64,000 nt of DNA from Chryseobacterium viscerum (GCF_002899945.2 NZ_PPEG02000002.1:310001-374000), one strand, 5' to 3'; shown: positions 1 through 10,041, counted from the stretch's first letter. The notes: generated by a model from the letters alone, not told the origin. Translations and numbers: made by a program.

Positions 1-687
1 CAGACCTGTAAAGTATTGTTTCAGATCTTCAGCCGTTGCATTTTCAGGTAATGCAGGTGAGTTGGGTCTTACCAATACGCGATGGTTCGCAATCACCTTA
101 GTTTCTGTACCATTCAGTTTTGAGCATACATCTTTCAGTTCGTTAGGAACTGAACTTTCGGGAAACAGAGCCAGCTGGCTGTCCAGTACAACTCCTGTTG
201 CTCCTAATGCTTTAAACGCCGCTGCGGTATGGAGACCTATTCCTCCCTGTACCCACACCGGAATGTTCTGGATTTCTTTGATCACACGCTGGAATAATAT
301 AAACGTAGATTCATAGCCTACCAGCCCACCTGCTTCATTTCCTTTTATAATGATTCCTTCTGCTCCCAGTTGTTCAGCCTGTCTGGCTTCTTCCACACTG
401 CTTATTTGATAAACGATAGGCAGGCTGGAAGGGTTTGACATTCCGAATGGAAGGATCGCAAATCTTACTTTTTCAGAAATTTGAAGAGATGTGAAATTGT
501 CGTTAGAAAAATAAATACCATACGATGGTACGTCTATCTGGTCAAGTTGATGTAACGCTTCCTGTGCGGCTGTCAACTCATTTCCTAAACTTAGAACGGG
601 AAATGCACCCGCCTGATGTAGTCTAGGGATAAGGTTAACGTCCGGTTTTTCAAAAGGCGTCAGTCCAATAATGGTTAGTTTTTTCAT
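1..687 (-). CDS. Nitronate monooxygenase-like FMN enzyme (N-terminal part, cut by window edge)
   Basis: 229 codons read on the minus strand from the ATG at 687 and stay open to base 1, so the protein continues outside the window. The visible part looks like the TIM barrel of the 2-nitropropane dioxygenase/nitronate monooxygenase family: a mid-protein stretch with GAEGIIIKGNEAGG, then PVWVQGGIGLHTAAA followed by a GATGVVLD strand, the usual FMN-phosphate and glycine-rich elements. It starts with MKKLTIIGLTPFEKPD and has no signal peptide. In Bacteroidota similar domains open very large multidomain polyketide/fatty-acid synthases, so this may be the first module of such a megasynthase; that is inference. 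A short ORF upstream on the same strand copies its N-terminus. Confidence 0.7.
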   Translation of the reverse strand, partial: MKKLTIIGLTPFEKPDVNLIPRLHQAGAFPVLSLGNELTAAQEALHQLDQIDVPSYGIYFSNDNFTSLQISEKVRFAILPFGMSNPSSLPIVYQISSVEEARQAEQLGAEGIIIKGNEAGGLVGYESTFILFQRVIKEIQNIPVWVQGGIGLHTAAAFKALGATGVVLDSQLALFPESSVPNELKDVCSKLNGTETKVIANHRVLVRPNSPALPENATAEDLKQYFTGL

Positions 688-720
688 GGCGTGATAATTA
701 TTGAATGATAGCAAGAGCTT

Positions 721-773
721 CATAACAAAACGCTGTGCCTTTCGGTAATAAGGCAAGAGCTTTTTTTGTTATG
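721..773 (-). promoter_or_regulatory. Leader inverted repeat CATAAC...GTTATG
   Basis: Inverted arms CATAACAAAA and TTTTTGTTATG enclose an inner stem GCCTT/AAGGC. The element lies 34 nt upstream of the ATG at 687 and overlaps the stop codon of the short upstream ORF. AAGCTCTTGC occurs twice within and beside it on the minus strand. It may be a 5'-leader structure of the nitronate monooxygenase-like gene. Confidence 0.4.
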
Positions 774-927
774 ATATAATAAAATTGGTTTTTGTTAAAT
801 CGTCAACGGTTTGATTCGTTTTGTAGTAACTTTTCAATAATCTATTACTTTTTAATAGATTGTTTGATAGTAGGGTGATTTCCGGTTTTTCAAAAGGCAT
901 TAGCCTGATTTTAGTCAAGTTTTTCAT
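769..927 (-). CDS. 52-aa ORF mimicking the start of the downstream gene
   Basis: ATG at 927 and TAA at 771-769. The first 17 residues, MKNLTKIRLMPFEKPEI, parallel MKKLTIIGLTPFEKPDV of the downstream gene; the rest (LLSNNLLKSNRLLKSYYKTN...) is unrelated and Asn/Leu/Lys-rich. It has its own copy of the upstream hairpin at the same distance from the ATG as the downstream gene. It is either the decayed remnant of a tandem 5' duplication or a genuine small protein or leader co-transcribed with the large enzyme. Nothing in it identifies a function. Confidence 0.4.
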   Translation of the reverse strand: MKNLTKIRLMPFEKPEITLLSNNLLKSNRLLKSYYKTNQTVDDLTKTNFIIS

Positions 928-961
928 AGCATTTACGGTATTGAAATGATTAATGATATCT

Positions 962-1010
962 CATAACAAAACATCAATATCATCGGTATAAACGACGATA
1001 TCCCGTTATG
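962..1010 (-). promoter_or_regulatory. Second copy of the leader inverted repeat
   Basis: CATAAC at 962-967 pairs with GTTATG at 1004-1009, around an inner near-palindrome (AATATCATCG against CGACGATATC). It lies 35 nt upstream of the 52-codon ORF start at 927, matching the placement of the first copy. The repeated geometry suggests either duplication or a conserved leader element. Confidence 0.4.
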
Positions 1011-1463
1011 AGGAAATAAAAATAATAAAATTATAATATATCTTCAATCATAAAAGCAATTTGATAATGATTTTTTAATAGAAAAATATCAATTGTTCAA
1101 ATACTATTAAAGTATATTTATTGTTTTCTTATTCTTAGAAACGTGACAATACAATCTTAGTAATTTTAAATATAAATAGTTATAGTTAAAAAAATGTTAA
1201 GCAAATATAGGAATAAAAAATAAAATATTTCAAAAAAGGGAGATTTGTTTTCGGGTATATTACAAAAAGATAATATACCATGAATAAGGTCCGGAAATGT
1301 CAGAATACCCTTTATCAATATGATAAAACGGATAGGTGAATTTAGGTAAAATTAATCAATATATTGTGATTTAATCTGAATTATTTATGAATTTTATCTA
1401 TCATTTTGATAAATAAACAGATAGGAATTTTAACAAATAATTAAATTATATTTTCGAAATTCA
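1011..1463. other. AT-rich non-coding stretch
   Basis: Very AT-rich DNA with no ORF I would defend on either strand. It probably holds the promoter of the minus-strand unit starting at 927, but no TAnnTTTG box stands out. Confidence 0.4.
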
Positions 1464-1502
1464 TAAAAAAAACAGTAAGTATCTGATATACTTACTGTTT
1501 TT
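1464..1502. terminator. Bidirectional intrinsic terminator
   Basis: A perfect 11-bp stem, ACAGTAAGTAT (1472-1482) with ATACTTACTGT (1488-1498), has a 5-nt loop, an A-run before it and a T-run after it. It lies about 110 bp beyond the glutaminase stop codon and can act in either direction. Confidence 0.8.
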
Positions 1503-1613
1503 GAATAGGTTAATCGTTAAGGATTTTTCTGATTATTGACCTTTAAAAGGTTGTTTGGGATCAATTATAGACCCCTATTGTTTATTAAGTGTAAATTAAT
1601 AGGTTGTCAAAAA

Positions 1614-2627
1614 TTAAAAAATACTTAATCCATACTGTTTCGCCAGGTCTAAGATCATATGGTAACCGGCTAATGAATTTCCATGCTGATCCAGAGCAGG
1701 GCTGAATACCCCGATTCCAATTTTTCCGGGAACGCTTACCGTAATTCCACCACCTACGCCAGATTTGCTTGGCAGTCCTACCATTCTGGAATATTCACCA
1801 CTGAATTCATACATTCCAGCCGTTAGCATCTGTGATTCTACTAATTTTGCCATGTCCGTATTTTTATACATTGAATCACCATCAAATCTTACGCATTGGT
1901 TGGCAAAGAAATATCCTATTTTCGCCAGATCTTCAGCAGTAAGCTCAATAGAGCATTGTTTGAAATAGTTATCCAGCTGATCCTCATTTCCTGAAATCAA
2001 TCCACTGTTTTTCATGATATAAAACATCCCACGGTTACGGTGTCCAGTAGATTTTTCAGACTCATAAACAGATTTGTTATAATCTATTGTTTGATTTTTG
2101 GTAATGTATCTTACCATGTCCAGTATTTTAAGGAATGGTTTCTCGCCTTCCCCAGAAATTAATGAAGTGGTAAGGATAGCTCCTGCATTCATCATTGGAT
2201 TAAGGGGCTTACCTGTAGTTTCAAGATTGGAAAAATGATTAAAAGGTTTATCGGAACCGAAATATCCCATTTTGTCAAAAATGTGTGCTTCTCCTTTTTC
2301 ATTAACGGCAACCATTAATGATATAATTTTGGAAATACTCTGCATGGTGAATTTTTTATTTACATCACCGGTGCTGAATACTTTGCCATTTTTGTCTACC
2401 ACTGAAAAAGCAATTGCTTTAGCATCCATCTTCCCCAGTTCAGGAATGTAATCTGCCACTTTGCCTTGTGTATAATAGGATCTGTTTTTCTCCAGAATAG
2501 TATTGAGTGTTTTTTCCGAAATAGTTGAAATGTCTGCTGTTTTCTGAGCGTAAACGATGGTGTTTAAAGATAGAAAAGCTGCGGTAAAAATTCCTTTTGC
2601 GGAAAATAAAAAGCTGTTGTTTTTCAT
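1614..2627 (-). CDS. glsA: Glutaminase A, exported
   Basis: Hydrolyses L-glutamine to glutamate and ammonia; serine-dependent glutaminase family with a beta-lactamase-like fold. From the ATG at 2627 the 337-aa protein begins with a signal peptide (MKNNSFLFSAKGIFTAAFLS...IVYAQ), so it should act in the periplasm. The catalytic S-x-x-K is QSISK (S97, K100), followed by NPMMNAGAI (143-151) and a C-terminal glycine-rich SGVGGGI that belongs to the active site. A longer reading from a TTG at 2642 adds five residues in front of the signal peptide and is less likely. Transcribed alone, with a -7 box about 45 nt upstream and a terminator downstream. Confidence 0.93.
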   Translation of the reverse strand: MKNNSFLFSAKGIFTAAFLSLNTIVYAQKTADISTISEKTLNTILEKNRSYYTQGKVADYIPELGKMDAKAIAFSVVDKNGKVFSTGDVNKKFTMQSISKIISLMVAVNEKGEAHIFDKMGYFGSDKPFNHFSNLETTGKPLNPMMNAGAILTTSLISGEGEKPFLKILDMVRYITKNQTIDYNKSVYESEKSTGHRNRGMFYIMKNSGLISGNEDQLDNYFKQCSIELTAEDLAKIGYFFANQCVRFDGDSMYKNTDMAKLVESQMLTAGMYEFSGEYSRMVGLPSKSGVGGGITVSVPGKIGIGVFSPALDQHGNSLAGYHMILDLAKQYGLSIF

Positions 2628-2671
2628 AGGGAAGATCTTCAAATAAAATATTTATGATAAGCCTCGAAAAA

Positions 2672-2679
2672 CAAAGATA
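2672..2679 (-). promoter_or_regulatory. Bacteroidota -7 box of glsA
   Basis: On the minus strand the sequence is TATCTTTG, an exact TAnnTTTG match, with a TTG about 20 nt further upstream as a possible -33 element. It lies about 45 nt before the glsA ATG at 2627. Confidence 0.5.
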
Positions 2680-3147
2680 AAGTATTTTAATCTTGTCAGC
2701 AATTCTCCTTTGTGATAGATATAGATGTTTGTAGTGTTTCGTTATAAAGCAGAAAATAAAGATCGCATAAAAGCTTGTTGTAAGAGTAAATATAGTATTT
2801 AAAAATGGTCTGTTTTTCTTGTTGTTTTAAATGTGATTAATTTTAATCTAAATCTTATTTTTTTAGGAAAAAATACACAAATTTAATTCTTGGTCATTAT
2901 TTTGGTTTTTAATATGATTAAAATATAGGATTTTATTTGTTGAAAAACTGTCTAAAGTGTCAGTAATTGGGGAATTCCTGAATTTTTTCACATAACTAAT
3001 ACATGGGTGAAATAACATAAATGCAGGAATTTGTGTATATCGTTGGGTATGAACTGTGAAAGAATGTTATTTTTTCACTATTAAATGATTTTTGTATTAT
3101 TTTTTTTATTAATTTGACAAAAAATTAATAACACTTTTTTAATAACT
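2680..3147. other. Divergent intergenic region
   Basis: AT-rich spacer between glsA (minus) and the 1631-aa secreted protein (plus). It contains the glsA promoter at its left edge. TTAATTTGAC near 3111-3120 is only a weak -7 candidate for the rightward gene. No further gene is seen. Confidence 0.4.
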
Positions 3148-6100
3148 ATGAAAAACAACACCTATTTTGGTAGGCAGCACGTCTTCAGATGGCTCCTGCT
3201 ATGTTGGCTTTTGGTGCCCTGGGCACTACAAGCACAAGCTCAAATTACATGGACCGAACAGGTCGGATGCCAGGAATTCCGCGGCGAAAAAGAAGGTCAG
3301 ATCCCTGACAACGGAATCGCCAGTTCCTACATCAATTCTTCCCAGTGCCTCCGGGTCTGCGAAAAATCATTAGACCCTGTCAAATATCTGGTTCAGGGAT
3401 CCAACGTTTCTAATGTACAATGGTCGGTTTCAGGAGGAACTGCTACCATTACCGGAACCGGGAATACCTTAGCGTATGTTACGTGGGGAGCTGCCGGTAA
3501 TGGTTCTTTACAGGCTGTGATCACTTACAACGACGGAACTGTGGAAACACAGACCATCTGTATTGAAAAAATCAACAGACCTATTGCTAAATTTGAATTG
3601 TTAAATCTGGATTATACCGTATGTAATAATACAACGGTGTATTTTGATAACCTTTCTGAGCAAAACGGAGGGTCAGATATTGTCAATTATTACTGGCAAT
3701 TCGGAGATGGAGTAACTTCCACATCCACCGCTTTTGAGCCGTCTCACACCTACACGACTTCTGGTAATTATACGGTTCAGCTTACTGTAACCAATAAGTG
3801 CGGATGTCAGAGTAAATTTAAAAAAGAGATTAAGGTACTGAAATCTTATCCTGTACAGATCAACTGTGCTTCTGTAGTATGCGAAGGAAGCAGAGAGAAG
3901 TATAACGCACAGGATGGATGTAATAAAGGACAATGGAAAGTTATCGGTGGACAAATTGTTGCTAATAACGGTAACGACATTGAAGTAATTTGGGATCAGG
4001 TAGATCCGCTTGACGGTTTTGGATATGTAATGTACATGTCTGAGTGTGCTTGCCCTGAATGGACTACTATTAAAATCCCTGTGATTTTAAAGAATGCAAA
4101 AGTGAAAGGTCAGGAAGTGGTATGTGCTGGTAAGCAGTATACCTATTCAATTCCTCAATGGCCTACCACTAAAGTTAACTGGAATGTATCAGGGCCTGCA
4201 GGAGGTCAGTTGGTGAATACTCAGCAGAGAAACGAAATTGTTTTCTCAGCAACTCAGCCAGGTACTTATCATCTGGAAGCAACGTATTTCAATACTTTGT
4301 TATCATGTGAAGGAACTGCTTCTATTGATATCGTAGTAGAAACACCGGTAACAATAAGCGGTGGTGCAGATGAAATCTGTGCAGGAACAAGCCAGACATT
4401 TACAGCTACACCTAATGTACCTGTTATCTGGAAAGTAACCACTGGAGGTTCTACTGTTACATCGGGAGTGGTATCCGGACCATTTACTTATCCTTTTACA
4501 ACAGCAGGTACTTATACTATTACTGCTGTTAAGCAAGGAGGAGGTTGTGAAAGCAACTCAAGAATTATCAAGGTATTACCAATTCCACAGCCGCCTACAG
4601 GAACTATTTCAGGAGAGACGAAGGTATGTCCTGGAAAACCTTATGTGTATACCATCAGCTCTGTTGATGCAGGAATGGTACCAGTTTGGAGTGTTACCAA
4701 CGGAACAATCCAGGGTAGTAATGCAGGACCTTCTGTAACGGTTATATTTAATGCTGGTGCTTCATCATATACGGTGTCTGCACAGAATAAATCGATGAGT
4801 AATGCAGGTTGTCTATCGGCTCCAATTTCGTTCAATGTAACGCCATTGGATCTTAATACGATTACGATTAATCCTAACCCAGGACCTTTCTGTCCGAGTA
4901 GTACTCAGACTTTCAGTGCAAATCTGAATGGTATTGTTCCAGACTTTATGGAATGGACGTTTGGAAGTACAAACTTCGGAAGTGTTGTAGGTGGGCAGGG
5001 TACAAATAATATTACTGTAAACTTCAACGAAATTTCTTTAACAAACAGCACTACACTGAACTTAAGAATTGTGAAATGTGGAGTAACAAAAAATATCAGT
5101 ATTCCAATATCTTTATTAACGCTTCCAACAGTTAGCTTTACGAATGTAGGAGGACTTTGTTTAGGTTCGAACCTGTCTTTCACTGTCAATCAGGGAACGA
5201 TTACTTCGGCTACAAATGTTACTTTCACATTTGCTAACGGAACGACATTTACTACAGTTTTCAATCCAGCTGGAAATTATAGTTTCCCGAATAATGGGTA
5301 TATCTCAAATAACTCAGGAAGTAATATTTCTCAGGTAGTTACTGTAACGTATTCAGGAACTAACGGATGTAATTATAAGCCAACAGCAAATGCTACCTTT
5401 ACCATATATCCTGAAACCATTATTACGGTTTCTCCGGTATATAATATTCTAGTATGTGATCCTACAACAATGACACCGTATACTCTTACGGCTAACAGTT
5501 CTACAGGACTTACTAATATTGTATCTTGGCAATGGTATAAAAATAATGGAATCATACCAGGTGCTACAACGAACTCATACACCATAGGGGGTGCAGGTGC
5601 TTTTGGAACCTATAAAGTAAAGGCAGTAGATATTAATGGTTGTGTGGTTTTCTCACAAAACATTAATGTGAGTCAGCTATGCCCAAGCAGTGGAACTTGT
5701 AATACAGATCCTCAGATCAACTTTGCTGCTTCATGGTCAGGTTGTAATACGATTTCTGTTTCAGGTTTAACGTATAACGGAACTCCTGATGAGATCCAAT
5801 GGTCATCAGACAGCGTACTTACTTTAGTTTCCGGGCAGGGAACAGCTTCACCGGTATATCAGACTAATCTTGCAGGAGCACATATTGTTTTTGTACGTCT
5901 TAGATATGGTACATGCTGGTACAGCAAAGCAGTAGAAGTAAGAAAGAACTACGAGCCTAAATTCAATGTAAGTACAGTATGTAATGGAAGTGGATACAAT
6001 GTGACTTTGTTCAATAGTTCTACTATATTTGAAATTAATCCGTCATCTATTACTTATACGTTTACGAGTCCGGGTCAGCCAACCCAAACAGGACAGACAG

Positions 6101-8043
6101 CTACTTATAATAATCTTGCGCCAGGTACTTATACCTTTACAATGACAATGTCTGCACCTGGTAAACCAACGTGTACTACTACGCAGACTATTACATTGGC
6201 AGCGGTACCTAGTACCAACTTCCTGATTCCATTTGGATTGTGCGTACGTGAGCCGATTACTTTCTCTCCTTTAACGTATGTTCCAGGGTATACATATACT
6301 TGGTTATTTGATGGTACTTCGTATATTGCTTCAGGAGGAAATGCTACGGTTACTTATAATACAAGTGGTGCGAAAACAATTCAGTTAAAAATCACGAGTC
6401 CTCAGGGATGTGTATATCTTTCTCCGATTAATAATATTAATGTTAATGAGGCTTTCCTTAATGGTGATTTAGTACCTCTCAATGCCGTTGCTTGTGCAGG
6501 AAGCGCCCCGACTATTACATTTAATAATACTTCAATTGGAACTGTTTATCAATATATCTGGATGAATGGTAACCAACCGGTATCAGGAGCTCCAAACTCG
6601 GCAAGTTTTACTCCGACTCAGTCAGGAACTTATTGGCCGGTATTGGTGTCAACAGATCTTTGTAGAACAAGTATTATGAGTACTAAGCCGGCAACGGTAA
6701 CGATTAAAAATGCTCCATATGTTAACATATCAGGAACAGCGAATATCTGTCAAGGATCTTCTACAATACTAAGTGGTCTTGTAACAGATAATACATTGCA
6801 ATACCAATGGAAGAAAAATGGTGTTCTGGCATCAGCTTCATGGATGTCTGCCCCTTATCCAATTACTTTCAATACTGGATCGCTACCAGTAGGTACGTAT
6901 GTTTATACATTGGAAGTAAGAACTCCGGGTGCATCAGGATGTGTAAGTTCTAAAAACTTTACCGTTACAGTAAGTGCTCCGCCATCACCGGTTACGATAG
7001 CTTATAGCTTGGTGAGCTGCCAGCCTTACAGAATTAAGTTAACGGCATCAGGACCATCTGCAGGAAATTATAACTGGAGCAATGGAATGTCAGGTCAGTC
7101 AATCACTGTCAATGAAGGAGGTGCTTATCAGGTTATTTATACTGCACCAAGCGGTTGTAAAGTATCTAATTATGTAGAAGTACCATTAAGTCTTGAAAGT
7201 CTTATGTGGGTATTCCCTACAGGATGCTATGACGAATGTCTTAGAGAGAAGAATTATATTCTGGGACCAAAAGGAGTATTTGATCACCATGATTGGATGT
7301 TGTTCGGAAGCAGTATTCAGACTGGAAACAATAATTTCATTTTCCCATTATATATTGGAGCTCCAGGTACCTACCAGTTACAGGTGAATCATTTAGGATG
7401 TCAGTATACATCCGGAACGATGAATTACTATCCTGGTAAAGAATGTGGATACGAAACAGATTGTAAGATTGAAGGAGGAATTAAAGGAATGAAGTGGGTT
7501 GGAGATCATTACGCTGTTTTTGGGGTTATTCACAATGCAGGAGGTCAGCCAATAAGTCTTAACGTTTCAAGTGTTAATGGATATGGAACTTATATTCCAT
7601 CTATTATTACGATTCCGGCGGGAGGAGTGTATGATATGAATGCTAATCCATTGGCATTCTATCCAAATCCAAATTTCCAAGGAGCGGACGAGGTCTTATT
7701 CTCTAATGAAACGTGTAAGTTTAGTACCAAAGCGGTAGATCCGGACTGGATGGGTATGAGAAGTGCATCAAGAAGCGTTACTGTTTCTGCAGTTTCTTCT
7801 CTGAAAATGATACCAAATCCTGCGAAGGAAAAAGTGAAAATCTCGTATAATACAGGTAATGAAAAATTACTGGCAAAACAGATTACAGTTTTTGATGCCA
7901 TGGGCAATATCAAATTCCGTAAAGAAGTGAAAGCGGCTTCCGGAGAGGAAGACGTGGAAATTTCCAGCTGGTTGCAAGGTGTTTACATTGTCATTGTACA
8001 AACGGGAGACACATCATTACAAGGAAAACTAATTAAAAATTAG
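3148..8043 (+). CDS. Giant PKD/Ig-like surface protein with type IX sorting tail
   Basis: 1631 aa. The signal peptide (about residues 1-32, hydrophobic LLLCWLLVPWALQAQA) is followed by a PKD domain near 145-235 (YYWQFGDGVTS, FEPSHTYTTSGNYTVQLTV). Then comes a long series of Ig/PKD-like repeats with regularly spaced cysteines and recurring phrases such as VCAGKQYTYSIP, ICAGTSQTFTATP and VCPGKPYVYTIS. The last 80 residues (MIPNPAKEKVKISY ... VYIVIVQTG ... GKLIKN) are a type A type IX secretion sorting domain, so the protein should cross the outer membrane and be surface-attached or released. This family serves adhesion and gliding-type surface functions; the ligand is unknown. The next gene downstream also encodes a type IX substrate. 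Confidence 0.9.
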   Translation: MKNNTYFGRQHVFRWLLLCWLLVPWALQAQAQITWTEQVGCQEFRGEKEGQIPDNGIASSYINSSQCLRVCEKSLDPVKYLVQGSNVSNVQWSVSGGTATITGTGNTLAYVTWGAAGNGSLQAVITYNDGTVETQTICIEKINRPIAKFELLNLDYTVCNNTTVYFDNLSEQNGGSDIVNYYWQFGDGVTSTSTAFEPSHTYTTSGNYTVQLTVTNKCGCQSKFKKEIKVLKSYPVQINCASVVCEGSREKYNAQDGCNKGQWKVIGGQIVANNGNDIEVIWDQVDPLDGFGYVMYMSECACPEWTTIKIPVILKNAKVKGQEVVCAGKQYTYSIPQWPTTKVNWNVSGPAGGQLVNTQQRNEIVFSATQPGTYHLEATYFNTLLSCEGTASIDIVVETPVTISGGADEICAGTSQTFTATPNVPVIWKVTTGGSTVTSGVVSGPFTYPFTTAGTYTITAVKQGGGCESNSRIIKVLPIPQPPTGTISGETKVCPGKPYVYTISSVDAGMVPVWSVTNGTIQGSNAGPSVTVIFNAGASSYTVSAQNKSMSNAGCLSAPISFNVTPLDLNTITINPNPGPFCPSSTQTFSANLNGIVPDFMEWTFGSTNFGSVVGGQGTNNITVNFNEISLTNSTTLNLRIVKCGVTKNISIPISLLTLPTVSFTNVGGLCLGSNLSFTVNQGTITSATNVTFTFANGTTFTTVFNPAGNYSFPNNGYISNNSGSNISQVVTVTYSGTNGCNYKPTANATFTIYPETIITVSPVYNILVCDPTTMTPYTLTANSSTGLTNIVSWQWYKNNGIIPGATTNSYTIGGAGAFGTYKVKAVDINGCVVFSQNINVSQLCPSSGTCNTDPQINFAASWSGCNTISVSGLTYNGTPDEIQWSSDSVLTLVSGQGTASPVYQTNLAGAHIVFVRLRYGTCWYSKAVEVRKNYEPKFNVSTVCNGSGYNVTLFNSSTIFEINPSSITYTFTSPGQPTQTGQTATYNNLAPGTYTFTMTMSAPGKPTCTTTQTITLAAVPSTNFLIPFGLCVREPITFSPLTYVPGYTYTWLFDGTSYIASGGNATVTYNTSGAKTIQLKITSPQGCVYLSPINNINVNEAFLNGDLVPLNAVACAGSAPTITFNNTSIGTVYQYIWMNGNQPVSGAPNSASFTPTQSGTYWPVLVSTDLCRTSIMSTKPATVTIKNAPYVNISGTANICQGSSTILSGLVTDNTLQYQWKKNGVLASASWMSAPYPITFNTGSLPVGTYVYTLEVRTPGASGCVSSKNFTVTVSAPPSPVTIAYSLVSCQPYRIKLTASGPSAGNYNWSNGMSGQSITVNEGGAYQVIYTAPSGCKVSNYVEVPLSLESLMWVFPTGCYDECLREKNYILGPKGVFDHHDWMLFGSSIQTGNNNFIFPLYIGAPGTYQLQVNHLGCQYTSGTMNYYPGKECGYETDCKIEGGIKGMKWVGDHYAVFGVIHNAGGQPISLNVSSVNGYGTYIPSIITIPAGGVYDMNANPLAFYPNPNFQGADEVLFSNETCKFSTKAVDPDWMGMRSASRSVTVSAVSSLKMIPNPAKEKVKISYNTGNEKLLAKQITVFDAMGNIKFRKEVKAASGEEDVEISSWLQGVYIVIVQTGDTSLQGKLIKN

Positions 8044-8055
8044 TGACTTATAAAT

Positions 8056-8086
8056 CAGTGCTCTCTTCGGAGAGCGCTGTTTTTTT
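8056..8086 (+). terminator. Intrinsic terminator with TTCG loop
   Basis: CAGTGCTCTC pairs with GAGAGCGCTG (one G-T pair) around a TTCG tetraloop and is followed by seven T. It directly follows the giant secreted protein. Confidence 0.88.
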
Positions 8087-8113
8087 ATAGTATATGATAA
8101 TAAATGAATTTAT

Positions 8114-9976
8114 ATGAGACAATTAAAAAACAAACTGTGGGGATTACTTCTGATATTACCGGCTTTATCATTTAGCCAGACTTACCAATGGCAATGGGGA
8201 AAGCAGGCGGGAGGACAAGTAGGTTCAGCGGATGGAGGATTTAATTATCAGTATGATGAATCTATTCGGGATATTGTAGTAGATAACAATAATAATACCT
8301 ACTATTTGACAAGTGTATGGGATGGAGATCAAAATCTGAACGGGGTATCTGTGCCTAATTATGGACTTCGTGACCTGATGCTGTTTGCTACAGATTGTCA
8401 GGGTAATGTATTGTGGTCTACAACGGTAGGAGGTTCCGGAGATGGTGAAAATGCATGGCATATTGAGGTGGATAATAATGGTGGATTATATGTAATGGCT
8501 ACACTCTATAATAATTCTTATGTAGGAGATTCAAGTGCTGTTCCTATGCATTTTGATGGCACTCACACAATGCCACTGTATACCTATTATGATCAGACGA
8601 TAGATCCTGCACACAAAGCGGCTTATTTACTGAAGTATAATACCTCTAATGGCAATCTGGCATGGAGCAAGGCTTTGCAGGGAGATATAAATTATCCTAC
8701 CCGTGATTGCGATGTTCAGATGATGTACATGGATTCATCCAAAAATATTCATGCGGTGATGGGCTTTAAAGCAGGAACCCATTTAGACGGTTTGATTACC
8801 GTACCATCTTCCTATACCTCATCATTCCAATATTATCTGGTTAAATTTAACTATAATAACGGCAGTATGACACCTGTTGCTCCGTTGCTTTTACCTATAA
8901 CAGGAGGATTAAGAGCAGGAGGAACCGATGGTAAAGTGAATTTACTTTATGATGAAAGCTTAAATCGCTATTATCTGGCAGGAAAAAGAATGATTGGGAA
9001 CTATGGAACTGCAATGGAAAGTTTCTCGTACAATAATATTCCGTTTACAAAAAATGCTTATGTGCTTGCTTTTAATGGAACTACAGGAGCAGAGTTATGG
9101 AGAAAAGAATTTGATAATAGCTTACCAGGATTTATGGATGATGAAATTCATTCTGTTATCAAAGGTTCAGGCTCTTCAGATATTTATATTTCTGGACGTT
9201 ATTTTTCCGGAACTGTTCCTACAACTTTCGGAAGCTATTCTTTTCCTGTACAGAATTATCAGGGACAGACTCCTTTTGTGATGAAGCTTAATGCGGATGG
9301 GGTAGTACAATGGGCAAAAGTTCCAGATGGGCTTACCAGCTTTTCCGCTTATCGTTTCATGAAAGGGAAAATTGCTCTTAATGGCAATGAATTAGGATTT
9401 GCTAAAGGAAGCTTTAATGAAGTTTGGGGAAGTTTTTCAATGACGCGTCCCAATTCAGATTTATCAGATCCTTTGCTGGTACGTTTTAATAAAGATACAG
9501 GAGTTGTAATTGGTACCGGGGAGATTCATAGTAATTTTCAGGTTCAGGATGAATTTACAGCAATTGCTGTAGATAAAGATGGAAATTATGTATTAGGTGG
9601 TCTTTTTCATGACCAGCTGTTTACAGATTCCAATGATAATGTCAATACGATGACGGTGAATGTAATGGGAGGAAAATCCCAGTCTTTTATTACAAAATAT
9701 GCGAAATCAGCATGCAGTCAGATGTCGGTAGAAGAAACAGCTGTTCAGGCAGGAATACAATTGTTCCCGAATCCGGTTCAGGATGTGTTGACTATCAGAA
9801 GTAAAGAACCTTTGGTTTCCTATGAAATCTTTGGGGCTACGGGACAACTCGTAAAACAGGGAACTTTGAAAATGATGCAGGAACAGGTAGTATTATCTTC
9901 TCTTCAGACAGGAGTATATTACATTAAACTTAAAACAAAATCTTCTACAGTAACAGAAAAAATACTGAAGAAGTAA
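8114..9976 (+). CDS. Secreted beta-propeller-like protein with type IX sorting tail
   Basis: 620 aa. The signal peptide (MRQLKNKLWGLLLILPALSFSQ) is followed by a body with repeated blade-like units of the form DNNNNTYYLTS, DNNGGLYVMA and DKDGNYVLGG, each near W or GT residues. This resembles SBBP-type beta-propeller repeats. The C-terminus (LFPNPVQDVLTIRS ... GVYYIKLKT ... EKILKK) is a type A sorting domain. Function unknown; it is likely displayed on the surface with the preceding protein. A terminator separates the two genes, so they are probably transcribed separately. Confidence 0.85.
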   Translation: MRQLKNKLWGLLLILPALSFSQTYQWQWGKQAGGQVGSADGGFNYQYDESIRDIVVDNNNNTYYLTSVWDGDQNLNGVSVPNYGLRDLMLFATDCQGNVLWSTTVGGSGDGENAWHIEVDNNGGLYVMATLYNNSYVGDSSAVPMHFDGTHTMPLYTYYDQTIDPAHKAAYLLKYNTSNGNLAWSKALQGDINYPTRDCDVQMMYMDSSKNIHAVMGFKAGTHLDGLITVPSSYTSSFQYYLVKFNYNNGSMTPVAPLLLPITGGLRAGGTDGKVNLLYDESLNRYYLAGKRMIGNYGTAMESFSYNNIPFTKNAYVLAFNGTTGAELWRKEFDNSLPGFMDDEIHSVIKGSGSSDIYISGRYFSGTVPTTFGSYSFPVQNYQGQTPFVMKLNADGVVQWAKVPDGLTSFSAYRFMKGKIALNGNELGFAKGSFNEVWGSFSMTRPNSDLSDPLLVRFNKDTGVVIGTGEIHSNFQVQDEFTAIAVDKDGNYVLGGLFHDQLFTDSNDNVNTMTVNVMGGKSQSFITKYAKSACSQMSVEETAVQAGIQLFPNPVQDVLTIRSKEPLVSYEIFGATGQLVKQGTLKMMQEQVVLSSLQTGVYYIKLKTKSSTVTEKILKK

Positions 9977-10009
9977 AAACAAAACTGGAAATTAATAACC
10001 TTATATACG

Positions 10010-10041
10010 AACAGCATTCTCCGAAAGAGGATGCTGTTTTT
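10010..10041 (+). terminator. Intrinsic terminator
   Basis: AACAGCAT...CTC pairs with GAG...ATGCTGTT around CGAAA, with one internal mismatch, followed by a T-rich tail. It ends the transcript of the type IX substrate upstream. Confidence 0.85.

Noticed and set aside
3673..5585. Several antisense ORFs of 70-94 codons inside the giant secreted protein gene
   Set aside because: They are mirror readings of a Thr/Val-rich coding sequence and have no signal, domain or promoter.
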